64,000 bases of DNA, from NCBI GenBank assembly GCA_949358305.1, contig OX442314.1:62133369-62197368 (forward strand), given 5' to 3'. Both the position numbers and the translations under genes were made by a program. The notes beneath the pieces are model-generated. The model ran no database searches and was not told the origin of the DNA. It saw nothing but the letters and a program-made list of their open reading frames with translations. Source of the stretch: Strigamia acuminata. Taxonomy: Eukaryota > Arthropoda > Chilopoda > Geophilomorpha > Linotaeniidae. Below, in pieces: positions 10,090-21,180 of this stretch. How positions within the stretch are numbered: position 1 is the stretch's first letter; the number at the start of each line of letters is the position of its first letter.

Positions 10090-12408
10090 TTAACCCAACT
10101 TGACTTGTTTTAAACAATTTATGAGTTGTACAAAATCGGTCACGTATTTTGTGTTCGGCTTGGGTCTACGTTTAGACTGTCGAACGGGAGATGGAAATCT
10201 TTTCCTCTTTTTAGACGGATTTTGAGGAGTTTCGTCCTCTTTAGAAGAAATCTGAGAAGTTTCCTCCTCTTTCTCTTCAACTAAATCCTCTGTTTCCATG
10301 GATACAGGCTCATTTATTAATTCTGGAGAATTAATAACTTGATCCGCCATCCAATCTGGAGTCGGGTGTGACTCGTTGGTGCCGACTTTCTGATCTAATG
10401 TCCATTCCTCAATCGGGTAACTTGGGATATAAGGCATTAAATCCTGTATGTTGATCGCTTTTGCTTTCGTGTTATCAGAAAGCTTACGTAGTGTGTAGGA
10501 ACCTCCGCCGAGAACAGCCGTAATTTCCCAAGGTCCATCACGTTTCTCAGCGAATCCTGCCGAAATCCCTTTATCTTTATTCGATAAAATATGTGTGGCT
10601 TTCCACACGAGATCTCCTTTGGCAAATTGACAAATATAATATTTGTCCTTATGTAGTCGATCATGCTTCTCGTAATTCGATTGAATTTTTCGATGCATTT
10701 CGCTGTGGGCACGTCTAATTACGTCTAAAATACTATAGACATAAGCTTCGGGATTTTCTTTGTCGAATTTGATGGCGTGTTTAGTAATACGCGGGTCAAA
10801 TGGCAAAGGAACGATTCTTCCCGTATTAAGAATCATCGGAGAACAATTTGTTGCCTCGGACTTGGCGGTGCGCATCGCAAAGGCGAAAGAATTTAAATAT
10901 TTCGGCCAATGGGAGTGAATATCCGAGTATAAAGCTAACATCATTTTTAAAGTCCTGTTAGCCCGCTCTGTAATATTAGCGGCAGCGTGATATGGGCTAA
11001 TGTGAGCAATATCTACGTGATTTTTTCGACAAAAATCATTAAATATTGTCGACACGAATTGTTTGCCGTTGTCGGAGATTATCTTTTTTGGATATCCCCA
11101 ACGGTGGAAAACTTCGCTCATTTTATTAACGATGCATTCACTTGATGCAGTCGCTAGTGGGAAGACTTCAATCCATTTTGTACAATTATCAATGATTACT
11201 AAAATCCATTTTAATTGTGAACGACCGGCTGGCTTTGGTCCCATCAGGTCAATGCTGATTGTCTCCCACGGGTTGGTCATGTTGTGGGGTGTGTAGCTTG
11301 CCCGATGTTTTTGGTGTTGACTAGGTTTGTATTGTTGGCAATGAGTGCAACTGCGAACGTAGTTTCGAGTGTCTTTGCTCATTCTAGGCCAAAAATACAT
11401 CTTCTTTGCTCTATCCAGGGTTTTGCTCATGCCGGCATGTCCCGTAAGTGGGTGGCCATGGCATGCGAATAATGCACGTCTCACAAGAGAGCGTGGAATT
11501 ACCGCCTTAAACCCGTTGCCGGAGTCGTTTAACTCTTCCTCATCGGTCGGAGCAAAATAAATTAGCATAACACCTTTATTTTCTTCCGGTTCGTCGAGAG
11601 TGTAGCCACGAATATCATTTAACCATTGTTTATCCGTGATACAATTTTTTAATTTTTCGTTTCCTTTTAGATAAACAAGGATTTTACTACATGCTGGATC
11701 TTTAAGCTGCGCTTCGATAATTTCGTCTCGCATGGGCGGAACTACTTTTAGGATATCTGTTAGCGCAGTGTGTACATTTTCGTGATTACAATTGTGGACA
11801 TCTATATGTCTGCAATTTTCTCTCGTACATCCTTCTTCCTCCCCCTTTTCTCCAGAATCATGAAATCTAACTGGATTATATGATTCTGAGAAAAAATCTA
11901 AACTAAGGCCAACATTTGTAAGAAAATGTTTGCGCTCAGTCTCCGTCACTTGTAAAGATGCACACCTGTTTCCATTCCAAGTTGGATAGAAATGGGTGAT
12001 TTCCTCTGGTTCGATATAATCATAATCCGGAGTGTCTAGTGCAGACAGTGGGGCGCGTGATAATGCGTCCGCTACTTGGTTCATTGCGCCGCGTCTAAAA
12101 ATAATTTTAAACGCGCCACATTGTATTTTGACGGCCCAACGACCAAACCTTCCGGATGGTTCCGGCGTACTCATCAACCAGCTAAGGGCCTTAGCATCGG
12201 ACTCGAGAGTGAAAGTCGTGTATTCAATATAAGGGCGAAATCTTTCGATCGCCCATACAACATTCAAACACTCCAATTCCGGTGTCGAATACCTCACTTC
12301 AGCCCCGTGCAACACTCGACTGGCGTAAGCGACTGCCTTTGGAACCATGATTAATTTCTGTTTCTTTTCACAGAATAACTCGACATCTTGGCAGAGTACT
12401 GCACCTAA
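10090..12408 (-). pseudogene. pol: Gyp-L pol 3' part: RNase H and integrase
   Basis: Second half of the Gyp-L pol gene, separated from the first half by Cop-1. The frame runs on exactly across the 5-bp Cop-1 target duplication, so the gene was intact when Cop-1 arrived. RNase H motifs are YASRVLHGAE, LESDAKALSWL and DALSRAP. The integrase has an HHCC domain (CHGHPLTGHAG...CTHCQQYK), then Asp in SIDLMGP, Asp in SDNGKQF and Glu in ITERANRT. The tail is GPWEITAVLGGGSYTLRKL. The C-terminal 90 residues are rich in E, K and P and end in a basic cluster (KKRKRFPSPVRQSKRRPK), a plausible nuclear-localisation signal. The ATG at 12348 is internal and not a real start. Confidence 0.93.
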
Positions 12409-12613
12409 TGTTGGTTCCTATTCGGTTCCACAAAGATTTCGAATGTCCAAGTAATGAAAACACACGTTGTAACGGGAACATAAAATAACACGTCTTTACT
12501 TTACGGTAAATTTTACAACAATTCAATTGCACGTGCATTACGTGCGTGCAACGTTCACACATTTGATAACGTTAAAACCTTTGATAATTTGTAACAATAG
12601 ATTAAATCTAACA
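12409..12613 (-). repeat. Cop-1 3' LTR (205 bp)
   Basis: Direct repeat of 16961-17165. On the minus strand it is preceded by a purine stretch (plus 12614-12626, 'aaccctccttaca') acting as polypurine tract. Confidence 0.95.
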
Positions 12614-12733
12614 AACCCTCCTTACAAATTTTTATAAGTTTTAAAATGAATTAAGAAAAACTAAAACTAACATTCAATGAAATTCGAAAACAAAAACAAA
12701 AAACATGAATAAAATATTATTTCGAACTTAAAA

Positions 12734-15700
12734 CTATTTGTCTTCGTCTTCGTTCTTCTCTTCGTCCTCGTTTATCTTAACTTCTCCTCTCAGACTCACG
12801 CCGTCGCGTCCCTCCATGAATTTGTCTTTCGCGACCGCCTTCGTCAGGAAATCAGCAATCATGTCACCTGTTGGTAAATGGATTAATTCAATGTTGCCAA
12901 GTTTTATCTCGTCCCTTATGAACATCAAGTGTCGGTTCATATGTTTAGTTCTTCCAAACTGGTTCGAACCGCACAAAATCTGCATTGCTGGTTGACTGTC
13001 CGTGAAGATTGGTACTTTTCTCTGCACACAGCTTCCTTCGCCCACTTCACTCAAAAAGTCTCGCGCCCATTTTATGGATTTCAGCAATTCGCAGATGGCC
13101 AAAATCTCGCTTTCTGTCGATGACATCGCGACTAATCGTTGTTTTTTGGTTTTCCACGTTATTGTTGTTGATCCAATTTTTACTATCATCCCTGTATGTG
13201 ATTTTGCATCTTGGGTGACGTTCCAGCTTGCGTCCGCAAATCCTTGTAATTTCCCCTCCTCATTTGAGAAAAACAATCGCATCTCAATCGTCTTCTTCAG
13301 ATATCGCATCACTCGTTTGACCGCTCTGAAGTGTAATTGGCGCGGATCTCTTGAATATGCTGACAACGCACTTATTGCGAATGATATGTCCGGTCGTGAT
13401 ATTATCATCACGTGCATCAGCGATCCTATCATTTGCTGATAAAGTTGTTGGTCGACTCTTTTCGATTTCTCAAAATCATCTAAGTCTTGTCCAGTAGCCA
13501 TTGGTGTGTTTGCAGTGACTCCGTCCATCAGCTCGTATCTCTTCAAAACATCGTTTATGTATTTTTGTTGACCAATTAGAATTCCGTTGTCCATTATCGA
13601 AATTTCCATTCCCAATAGGAAATGTACTTCTCCCAAATCAACAATTTCAAAAACTCTTTTTATCTTCTTTAGAATCCGGTCCAATATCTTTTGACTAGTA
13701 AACGCTGCCAAAATGTCATCTACGTACACCCCCAGAATAATAAAGTCATTTTTTCTCTTGTAAATATACACACACCTGTCGTTAATTAGTGGTGTCAGGC
13801 CAATTTTCTGCAATTCCGTGTCCAGTCTCTCGTTCCAACATCTCCCTGATTGTCTCAGGCCGTACAGGCTTCGTTCAAGTCTGCAAATCAAGTCCTTCTG
13901 TTCATATCCCTCCGGCTGCTCCATGAAAATCGTTTCATCAATCAGGCCGTACAGGTAGGCTGTTTTTATGTCAAACTGACGCGTCATCAATTTGTGTTTG
14001 GCCACCATGGATAAAATGATGCGGAGTGATTCGACTCTTACAACTGGCGAGAAAGTTTCCGTGTAATCAATGCCTGCTCTCTGGGAATACCCCACTGCCA
14101 CCAATCTTGCCTTGTATTTATTTACACTCCTGTCCACGTTGAGTTTTATCCGATAAATCCATTTGCTCTTTATCGTAGTCATTTGTTTTTCCTTCTTCAC
14201 CAATGTCCAAACATTGTTCACGTGCAATGAGTCTATTTTACTATCCATCGCCGTTTTCCATTTTTCTTTTTCGTCGCAATTTATTGCTTGCTCGTATGTT
14301 TCCGGTGTAAATAAGTCGTCAACGCCTTCGAATGCTATATTCGCTGCTTCAACCGCTGCATTTACTGCTTCATGTTGTGCTGCGATGCGCTGTGATCGTC
14401 GTACACCTTCTTGTTGCAATTGTTGCTCACGCTGCTCCATTTGTTCCGCGTGTCGCTGCTCGAGCACGGCTTGTGTTGTTCCTCGAGGCCTGCCAACCTG
14501 CGCTGGTTGATCTCGTTGCAGCTCTTGTTGTTCATCTTCAACAATCACTGCAGGCTGTTGAGCATTGTTGTCATCGTTAGCATTTGTTTCTCCAATTGCC
14601 TCGTCTTCGAATTCTTGACAAAAACGCTTATTTTCGTCCGGTTTTGTCAAATTAAAGATGTCCGCCCCCTGAATTTCTTCATTAAATTCGACTGTTCTAC
14701 CTTCTTGGATTTTCTTTTCTGCTGGGACGTAAATTCTAAATGCTTTTCTTTCCGTCGAATATCCCACGAATATTCCGCGTTTTGCTTTTTGATCAAGCTT
14801 TTGCCTCTTCTCTGCTGGGATGTGCAGGAAAGCCTCACAACCAAAAACTCGAAGATGTTTTATTGATTGCTTGCGTTTTAACCACATTTCTTCTGGAACT
14901 AAATCCCCATTTGGTTTCGTCAAAGTTCGATTTTTCACGTGTATTGACGTTGAAAATGCTTCGGCCCAAAATATTTGCGGTAGGCCCGATTCCAAAAGCA
15001 ATGTTCGTGTCGCCTCAACGAGCGTTCGATTCGTACGCTCCGCAATGCCGTTGCTGGCTGCATTGAATGGCACTGTGAGCTCGTGCAATATGCCTTCATC
15101 GTTGCATAAACGTTTAAAATTCTCGTTGACAAACTCGCCTCCGTTGTCGCTTCTAATACGCTTTAATTTATTTCCCGTTTGTTTTTCCGCCATCGCTTTA
15201 AACGATTTGAAGAAGTCAAATGTTTGAGATTTCTCGCTCATGAAATAAGCAAATTTCTTGCGGGTAAAGTCTTCAGTAATTACAAAAGCGTACCTGCTTC
15301 CTCCCATTGATGGTGTCTTGAATGGTCCAATCAAATCCATGTGTATTAGTTGCAAAACATCATCCGACTGCTTTTCGTTTATTCGTTTGTACGGGCTCTT
15401 CGTCATTTTTCCGAGTATGCACGCGGTGCATTTCTCCAATGGTGCATTGTTGTATTCCAACCCGTAAACCAATTCCTTGTTGGTCATCTTGTCGATTGTT
15501 CGTTCGTTTGCATGACACAATCGTTTATGCCATATTTCCTTGGTTTGTTTAGTTGTCGTGGCAACCGCATTCGCTTGCTCTTCTTTTTTCAGTTGCAATA
15601 AATACATGGTGCCACACTTCGCTCCCTTTCCAATCGTCTCTCCAATTGGACTATTAATGTCCGCCCAGTTTCCTCTGAATTGAACGGTGTAGTTCTTTGC

Positions 15701-16834
15701 CGTCAAGCGCGGAATTGAGAGCAAATTTCCTTTTAGCTCTGGAACAAAGAGCACATCTTGCAGCAAAATCTTCATTGTTGCTGCTCCGTCGAGTTGACAA
15801 TCCAAAATTATGCTTCCTTTTCCAGTTGCTAGAAGCTTCACACCTTTCTTGGCTGTGGTTATTGTTGTCTCCATCTCAACAAACGTTTTAAACAGCTCGC
15901 GCTTGCTCGACATATGCACAGAAGCTCCTGAATCTAAAATCCAGTCGTCAAGGTGATCACTCGATTCCAATTCAACCACTAGCGCGTGTTGTATTGTTGC
16001 AAATTCTACTTCGGCCTGCGCCATCTTTGCCGCCTCCTTTGGTCTCTGCGTCATTTTCGTGGGGCGCTTCTCTGGATGGCGCTGCCAACAGTCTTTGGCA
16101 ATATGGCCACTTTTGCCACACTCATAACAAACAAATTTTGTCCCACCTTTTGTTTTCCTGCCTCCCGAATTTTTTCCGACTTGTGCCTTGAACGCCACTG
16201 TCCCGCTTTCCGTCGCTGCTCCTTTCAAATTAAACGCTGACCATTGGTCCTCCATTTTGAGTTCACGTCGTAATTCTTCAATTGTTGCGGCTGCATTCGA
16301 TCGAAAATTCCTCGCAATGTGGGAAAATCTTGTCACGAGACCACGCGTCACGTACATCATCAATTCGCGATCTTTTATGTCACGTCCGACTGCCTTGGCT
16401 CTCGATTGAATTGACTTTGCCCTGTTTAAGTAGCTGTCCACTGCTTCGTCGTGTCTCATACGTAATTCGCACAATTCTGCCGCCGCGTCGATTTGACGTT
16501 CCTCCGTCGTTCCGGCGTACAGCGCTTTTAACGCATCCCAAACTTCTTTTGCACTGGTTTTCCCCATGCAATTCGTCGCTTCCTCGTTCGAAACGGTCAA
16601 AATAATGATGCCGAGTGCCTCGTTGTTGTTTTTCACCCAAGTGTTATATTTTACGAGATTATCTGCGTAACCCGCAGAGCCCACCACCGGTTCCACCACC
16701 GCTGGGTCCGTGATCATATTTTTCAAACTTTTAGCTGCTAATAAAGTTCCAACCTTAAACTGCCAGATGAAATAGTTCTCCGGTGTAAGAAGATCAATTC
16801 GATTCAACGAACCGCCCGAAATCGCATCCGCCAT
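12734..16834 (-). CDS. gag-pol: Cop-1 Gag-Pol polyprotein (copia type)
   Basis: A single 1366-residue frame from the ATG at 16834, the usual length for a copia polyprotein. In order: Gag (UBN2/DUF4219-like, residues 1-220); CCHC zinc knuckle CYECGKSGHIAKDC near 235; aspartic protease LDSGASVH near 300; integrase with GAG-pre-integrase His/Cys motif (HKRLCH...CTACILGK near 440), DFTRKKFAY, SDNGGEF and GIAERTNRT; RT with KARLVAVGYSQ and YVDDILAAF near 1036; RNase H with FADASWN, SSTESEILA and TKHMNRHL near 1180-1320. The domain order PR-IN-RT-RH defines Ty1/copia. The N-terminal MADAISGG start is supported by the nearby leader and primer site. The acidic Glu/Lys-rich C-terminus (DEEKNEDEDK) is unusual. 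No stop or frameshift is present. Confidence 0.97.
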   Translation of the reverse strand: MADAISGGSLNRIDLLTPENYFIWQFKVGTLLAAKSLKNMITDPAVVEPVVGSAGYADNLVKYNTWVKNNNEALGIIILTVSNEEATNCMGKTSAKEVWDALKALYAGTTEERQIDAAAELCELRMRHDEAVDSYLNRAKSIQSRAKAVGRDIKDRELMMYVTRGLVTRFSHIARNFRSNAAATIEELRRELKMEDQWSAFNLKGAATESGTVAFKAQVGKNSGGRKTKGGTKFVCYECGKSGHIAKDCWQRHPEKRPTKMTQRPKEAAKMAQAEVEFATIQHALVVELESSDHLDDWILDSGASVHMSSKRELFKTFVEMETTITTAKKGVKLLATGKGSIILDCQLDGAATMKILLQDVLFVPELKGNLLSIPRLTAKNYTVQFRGNWADINSPIGETIGKGAKCGTMYLLQLKKEEQANAVATTTKQTKEIWHKRLCHANERTIDKMTNKELVYGLEYNNAPLEKCTACILGKMTKSPYKRINEKQSDDVLQLIHMDLIGPFKTPSMGGSRYAFVITEDFTRKKFAYFMSEKSQTFDFFKSFKAMAEKQTGNKLKRIRSDNGGEFVNENFKRLCNDEGILHELTVPFNAASNGIAERTNRTLVEATRTLLLESGLPQIFWAEAFSTSIHVKNRTLTKPNGDLVPEEMWLKRKQSIKHLRVFGCEAFLHIPAEKRQKLDQKAKRGIFVGYSTERKAFRIYVPAEKKIQEGRTVEFNEEIQGADIFNLTKPDENKRFCQEFEDEAIGETNANDDNNAQQPAVIVEDEQQELQRDQPAQVGRPRGTTQAVLEQRHAEQMEQREQQLQQEGVRRSQRIAAQHEAVNAAVEAANIAFEGVDDLFTPETYEQAINCDEKEKWKTAMDSKIDSLHVNNVWTLVKKEKQMTTIKSKWIYRIKLNVDRSVNKYKARLVAVGYSQRAGIDYTETFSPVVRVESLRIILSMVAKHKLMTRQFDIKTAYLYGLIDETIFMEQPEGYEQKDLICRLERSLYGLRQSGRCWNERLDTELQKIGLTPLINDRCVYIYKRKNDFIILGVYVDDILAAFTSQKILDRILKKIKRVFEIVDLGEVHFLLGMEISIMDNGILIGQQKYINDVLKRYELMDGVTANTPMATGQDLDDFEKSKRVDQQLYQQMIGSLMHVMIISRPDISFAISALSAYSRDPRQLHFRAVKRVMRYLKKTIEMRLFFSNEEGKLQGFADASWNVTQDAKSHTGMIVKIGSTTITWKTKKQRLVAMSSTESEILAICELLKSIKWARDFLSEVGEGSCVQRKVPIFTDSQPAMQILCGSNQFGRTKHMNRHLMFIRDEIKLGNIELIHLPTGDMIADFLTKAVAKDKFMEGRDGVSLRGEVKINEDEEKNEDEDK

Positions 16835-16940
16835 TTTTCACGACGTTCGATTTTCGAATTCCGTCACGTGCGCACTTCGTTCTCACTCGAATCTTCGAAA
16901 AATGTCGTCTGAGTGCCGTGGATACTTCTTTTCGAAGAAA

Positions 16941-16958
16941 AACCACCCTCTGCTACCA
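16941..16958 (-). other. Cop-1 primer-binding site (initiator-Met tRNA 3' end)
   Basis: On the minus strand TGGTAGCAGAGGGTGGTT, two bases from the LTR. It is complementary to the 3' end of eukaryotic initiator-Met tRNA (…CTCTGCTACCA), with at most one mismatch. This is the standard copia-type primer site. Confidence 0.9.
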
Positions 16959-16960
16959 CT

Positions 16961-17165
16961 TGTTGGTTCCTATTCGGTTCCACAAAGATTTCGAATGTCC
17001 AAGTAATGAAAACACACGTTGTAACGGGAACATAAAATAACACGTCTTTACTTTACGGTAAATTTTACAACAATTCAATTGCACGTGCATTACGTGCGTG
17101 CAACGTTCACACATTTGATAACGTTAAAACCTTTGATAATTTGTAACAATAGATTAAATCTAACA
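16961..17165 (-). repeat. Cop-1 5' LTR (205 bp)
   Basis: Identical by eye to 12409-12613. It is followed on the plus strand by the CCTAA duplication (17166-17170). As the 5' LTR it should hold the element promoter; no individual motif is claimed. Confidence 0.95.
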
Positions 17166-19138
17166 CCTAAGCCTGAATGAGAAGCATCTGTCAGAATGAC
17201 AAAAGGTTTATTCATATCTGGCATGTGAAGAAGGGCTTGGTCCTTGTCACACAAAATATCTTTGATAGTTTCGAATGCAGTTGTTTGTGGATCATCCCAC
17301 ACAAACTTTGCTTGATCATGCATAATATTGGTCAATGGACGAGCAATATTGGCGATGTTAGGAATGAATTTTCGGAAAAAATTCGCAAGTCCTACAAATC
17401 TTTGAATGTCTTTAGAACAAGTCGGTTTGGGAAAATTCCTTACAGCCGAGACTTTGTCAGGGTCTGGAAGAAGAGATCCCTCCGAAATTAAATGGCCTAA
17501 AAATCGTAATGATGTTCGACCAAATTTTGACTTGTCTTTATTGATAGTTAGATTTGCGGCATCTAACTTCTCAAGTACGTCTTTAATATGTAGTAAATGA
17601 TTTTCCCATGTGTCGGAAAAAATAATTATATCATCTAAATAGACTAGAGCGTGTTTATATAAAGAGTCACCCAATACTTTGGTCATGAGGTGTTGAAAAG
17701 AGCTAGGTGCATTACAAAGACCAAATGGCAATCTTTTGAATTGAAATTTGCCCTTTGGGGTGTAAAAAGCAGTTTTACTCTTGTCCCCTTCCTCCATTTC
17801 CATTTGATGATAACCTTTAGTTAGATCAATGGACGTAAAATATTTGGCCTGATTAGTATGATGAATTAGCAGGTCAATACTTGGCATTTGAATTGCATCA
17901 ACTTCTGTGATTGCATTCAACCAGCGGTAGTCGATGCATAATCGGTACTTCCCGCCGGGTTTGGCCACTATGACGGGGTGACTTATATAGGGGCCAGTTG
18001 CGGGTTCGATCAACCCATCGGCCTCCAGTTCCTCGACCAATTCCGTCATAATCGCCTTCTTGGCCGGATTATACATTCTATACGGCTGGTGTTTCCAAGT
18101 AGCACCAGGTTTAAACTTGATGCTGTGCTTGGCTATCTGCGTGCAGCCCAATTGATCTCGAAATACGTTTTTTGCTTCCAAAAGAACGTTTACGAGTAAC
18201 TGTTTTTCTTCCGCCGAGCTGTTGCAGCCTTCGACGAGTTTTTCTGCCCAGTCAGGTGAAGTGGGAGTTCCTTCACCTTGGAGACCCAAAGTCTTAATGT
18301 TTGCTAAGCAACAGTTAAGTTCGGTGGTCTCGTACGGGGCTGTCCATCCGGGCATGTCATCACAGGTGAACACTGCTCGTTTTGGATTTAAATTGACTCC
18401 GGTTCTACGCATAAAATTGTGGCCCAAAATTAATCCACATACATTTTTGTGTAGAATTATGAAGGTCATAGGCGTAACTCTCTTTTTATCTGCCCATTTG
18501 ACACAAAGACAAACTTGACCGATAGGTCGGTGATCTATTCCGACCGCGCAGACACGCATTCCCCGGGGACATTCTTGTATGAATTCCACCAGAATTTCTG
18601 TGTTTGAAAGGAGTTGTACTCCAATAAAACATTGGGTGGCTCCAGAGTCCATTAGTGCGTTGTAATCCAAACCTCCAATTTGGACATTCATACGCGGATC
18701 ATCTTTGCCACCATTAATTAATTTGCTATTGCAAAGTTTGCCAAGAAATTCTTTTCGATCTTTATTGTTCCATTTTTCAAGTTTAAGGATTTTCCTTAAC
18801 TTGAAAACTTTGGGTATAAGTGGTTTCTTTGGTGCATTCCAACTTCCACTGAAAATACTCAAATTTTCTAGTTGGTCTGTCATGACTTTTAAATTCTCAT
18901 CGATACCACCAGTGGAACTATTAGCTTTCCGACAGACAGGCACTGCTTCGTAAGAAATGACCAACGATGGTGGTTTATTCTTCGAATCGTCGACATATGG
19001 CACTGTGAGGTGACTAGGTTTATGTCTTAATTTAAATTCATCTTTTCGTGAAAATAAATCATTTGAAAATTCCGAGAGAGGAAACAACTCGTTAGGCGGG
19101 GGTTGGGCAATTTGAACAACCCCCTGAATCAGTTTTTT
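17166..19138 (-). pseudogene. pol: Gyp-L pol 5' part: protease and reverse transcriptase
   Basis: First half of the Gyp-L pol frame, entered from gag by -1 frameshift at 19132-19138. There is no ATG near the gag stop (the first listed start, 19087, is TTG). Aspartic protease motif ALMDSGATQCFIG lies about 170 residues in. RT motifs follow: HPVIVAKPGGKYRLCIDYRWLN (cut to its core, CIDYR), FTSIDLTKGYHQ, the active site YLDDIIIFSD (plus about 17640) and FLGHLISEG. The RNase H start TDASHSGLG abuts the Cop-1 insertion at 17166. The residual frame then reads into the Cop-1 LTR and stops at 17090, so a truncated protease-RT product is still possible. No other lesion was found. Confidence 0.93.
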
Positions 19139-21180
19139 GTCTCGTCGGGAGTGGCTAAATCCGTGGGTGCTGGTAAACGCTTAGTTAATAGTTCAACCAT
19201 GGTTTTCTGGAAGTCAGTAAATTTGGAGTCTAAAGTTTCCGTCGTAACCCAATTTTGTTTGGGTCGCTTAAACTCGGGGTTGGGAGCAGAGTGGTTAAAT
19301 CTTTTATTAGAATTTAACGAGTCTGTTTTCCCTGCTAATTTTTTCGCAAGAGCTGGACATTCTCTTTTAAAATGTCCGGGCTCGTGACAGAAGAAGCATT
19401 TGCCAGTAGTTTTTTCATACTGGGCGGCAAATAGTCGCTCCATCGACCCATCATCGGTTGAGTCGTCATTTTCCGACTCGTCTTCATCTTCAACCTCATC
19501 TTGCGTTTGCGTTAAACGTAGTGAAGTTTTAGATGGAAAAATCTTAGATTTTTCGTGAAGTTTGGGAGTAGGATGATTCTCTCGATTATCGTACTCCAAT
19601 TTTGCTGCAAGTTGAGCAGAACTTTCAAACTTAGAGCGATTTGCTCCTACATATTGTAGAATGTCATCTACTGTAAAGTCACCATACATTCCTTGTGTAC
19701 ATAACGCCGTGAAACTTTCTTGAGTTAGATTATCGAATAACTGCGCACGTCCAGTTTTATCACCTGGCGGCACTTCACCTTGTTCTTGCGTATACCGCAA
19801 GAGAAAACTATAAAGTGACTCGTCGGCTCGTTGTTTTACATTAAGAAGTCGCCTTTCTCTTGTGAGTGGGACGAGGTCGAAACAATTGAGAAAAGAGGCT
19901 TCGAAAGTTCGCCAGCTGTTAAAAGTATGGCGTTGCTTATGGAACCAACGTTGTGCATGTCCTAATAGTCGTCCAGGTACAGCCGTGTGTACCATGTCGT
20001 CTAAAGGAATGCCTTTTCCGAGTGCGACAGCTTTGACGATTTCAAGGAATCGCGCAACCTCTGTCTGTTTCCCGTCAAAAATAGGAATCTCAATTCCTTT
20101 TCCAAAATTCTGATTGGGAGTATTTGGGCTTCGGATTTGACCAACTAAACCCTGAATAATTTGTTTTACATTTTCGTCTGACAAATTAGAAGCAGAGTTT
20201 GAATTGGGTGTAGATCGACTCTCATGGTCTCTGGGTGGTGGATTTGGCTCTTCTCGAAAATTTTGACGTCTGTCAGGTGGCGGAGGAGAACGCGAATTAT
20301 TTCGTCGGTGGAAATTATTGTTATAATTTCCCCCTCCACCAGCGTGAGATTCGTCGCTACTCGAGTTAGGATCGGAGTCACGAGGATCGCCTGGAGCTCC
20401 GGGAAATCGTTGATTTCTCGGCGGAGCTCGTCCACCTTGAGAGCGGGAACTTCTATAATTCCTAAAATCTCCATCAGATTGGGCGTGAGATTGAAAATTT
20501 TGATAATTTTCATTTCTCCCCCTTGGTTGGATCGACAGATTAGTTCGAGGCTGTGGAATTCTGAAAGAATCGTTCAAATTTCCAGTGGGAGCGAGTAAAT
20601 TATTATTTACTGCCGTCGCACTTGGTAAATTTCGGGAAATTGGCGCAGAAAAATTTCCTTGTCCGGAATTTCCCATTCTTTCGGTCGAATTCGATCGCCA
20701 AGAAGTAGCTGGTAACTGAATCGAAGGCTGAACAGAAAGTGAAGAATTTAACTGTCCGTTATCGTCACGAGCAACATTCATTCGCCATCCAGGTAATTGC
20801 TGGTAGCGATATGTGGCCGGTGAACGAGGGCCAGTTCGATCTACAGAAACACTTTGCTCGTTGGTTACAATTACATCGGGAGTAATTGCACGATTTCTTT
20901 CGTGACCATTATTCGCCGTGTACTGTTGAGCTTCACACAAAGTGGAGAACTGCGTCACTTCCAATTGGTAATGGCGACAATAAACCTCTAAATCATGCGG
21001 GACGGATAGTGGATCTGTTCGAGAACTACCTGGGTTGGAAACGTCTCTAGGAACATTTTCTTCCCCCTGGCTTTCGAAATCAGACTCCACATTTCCTCTT
21101 GGAGTTTCACACATTCCACCACGTCGTCGTGCTCCACGATTTCCTCGTGTTCCACGAACTCTTACAGGTCTTCGGGCCAT
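19129..21180 (-). CDS. gag: Gyp-L gag: capsid/nucleocapsid
   Basis: Structural protein of the element particle, 683 residues from the first ATG (21180). The frame is open a little further upstream, to a GTG at 21204. The N-terminus is Arg/Gly-rich (RRPVRVRGTRGNRGARRRGG). A long Asn/Ser/Arg/Pro-rich region with poly-Asn and poly-Pro follows. The retrotransposon gag domain lies near residues 365-540 (PIFDGKQTEVARFLEIV, AQRWFHKQRHTFNSW, ERRLLNVKQRADESL). An acidic stretch (DEVEDEDESENDD) precedes the CCHC knuckle CFFCHEPGHFKREC near residue 593. It ends in DETKN followed by TGA, immediately after the slippery site. The frame is intact. Confidence 0.94.
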   Translation of the reverse strand: MARRPVRVRGTRGNRGARRRGGMCETPRGNVESDFESQGEENVPRDVSNPGSSRTDPLSVPHDLEVYCRHYQLEVTQFSTLCEAQQYTANNGHERNRAITPDVIVTNEQSVSVDRTGPRSPATYRYQQLPGWRMNVARDDNGQLNSSLSVQPSIQLPATSWRSNSTERMGNSGQGNFSAPISRNLPSATAVNNNLLAPTGNLNDSFRIPQPRTNLSIQPRGRNENYQNFQSHAQSDGDFRNYRSSRSQGGRAPPRNQRFPGAPGDPRDSDPNSSSDESHAGGGGNYNNNFHRRNNSRSPPPPDRRQNFREEPNPPPRDHESRSTPNSNSASNLSDENVKQIIQGLVGQIRSPNTPNQNFGKGIEIPIFDGKQTEVARFLEIVKAVALGKGIPLDDMVHTAVPGRLLGHAQRWFHKQRHTFNSWRTFEASFLNCFDLVPLTRERRLLNVKQRADESLYSFLLRYTQEQGEVPPGDKTGRAQLFDNLTQESFTALCTQGMYGDFTVDDILQYVGANRSKFESSAQLAAKLEYDNRENHPTPKLHEKSKIFPSKTSLRLTQTQDEVEDEDESENDDSTDDGSMERLFAAQYEKTTGKCFFCHEPGHFKRECPALAKKLAGKTDSLNSNKRFNHSAPNPEFKRPKQNWVTTETLDSKFTDFQKTMVELLTKRLPAPTDLATPDETKN
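19132..19138 (-). promoter_or_regulatory. Gyp-L gag-pol -1 frameshift heptamer
   Basis: The minus strand reads ACA AAA AAC TGA at the gag end. The heptamer A AAA AAC is a canonical X XXY YYZ slippery site directly before the gag stop. The pol frame is the -1 frame and is open through this point. No downstream pseudoknot was tested. Confidence 0.8.

Larger units (their letters stand above)
12409..17165 (-). mobile_element. Cop-1: complete Ty1/copia element
   Basis: 4757 bp with 205-bp LTRs (12409-12613 and 16961-17165) that look identical by eye. The LTRs run TGTTGGTTCC...AATCTAACA on the plus strand. Flanking 5-bp duplications are CCTAA at 12404-12408 and 17166-17170. One uninterrupted Gag-Pol frame lies between the LTRs. 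It is inserted in the RNase H region of Gyp-L pol, in the same orientation. Intact coding, exact duplication and identical LTRs make it the best candidate for a currently active copia here. Confidence 0.97.

Noticed and set aside
13002-16605. Several forward frames of 80-150 codons across Cop-1
   Set aside because: They are antisense shadows of the intact Cop-1 polyprotein.
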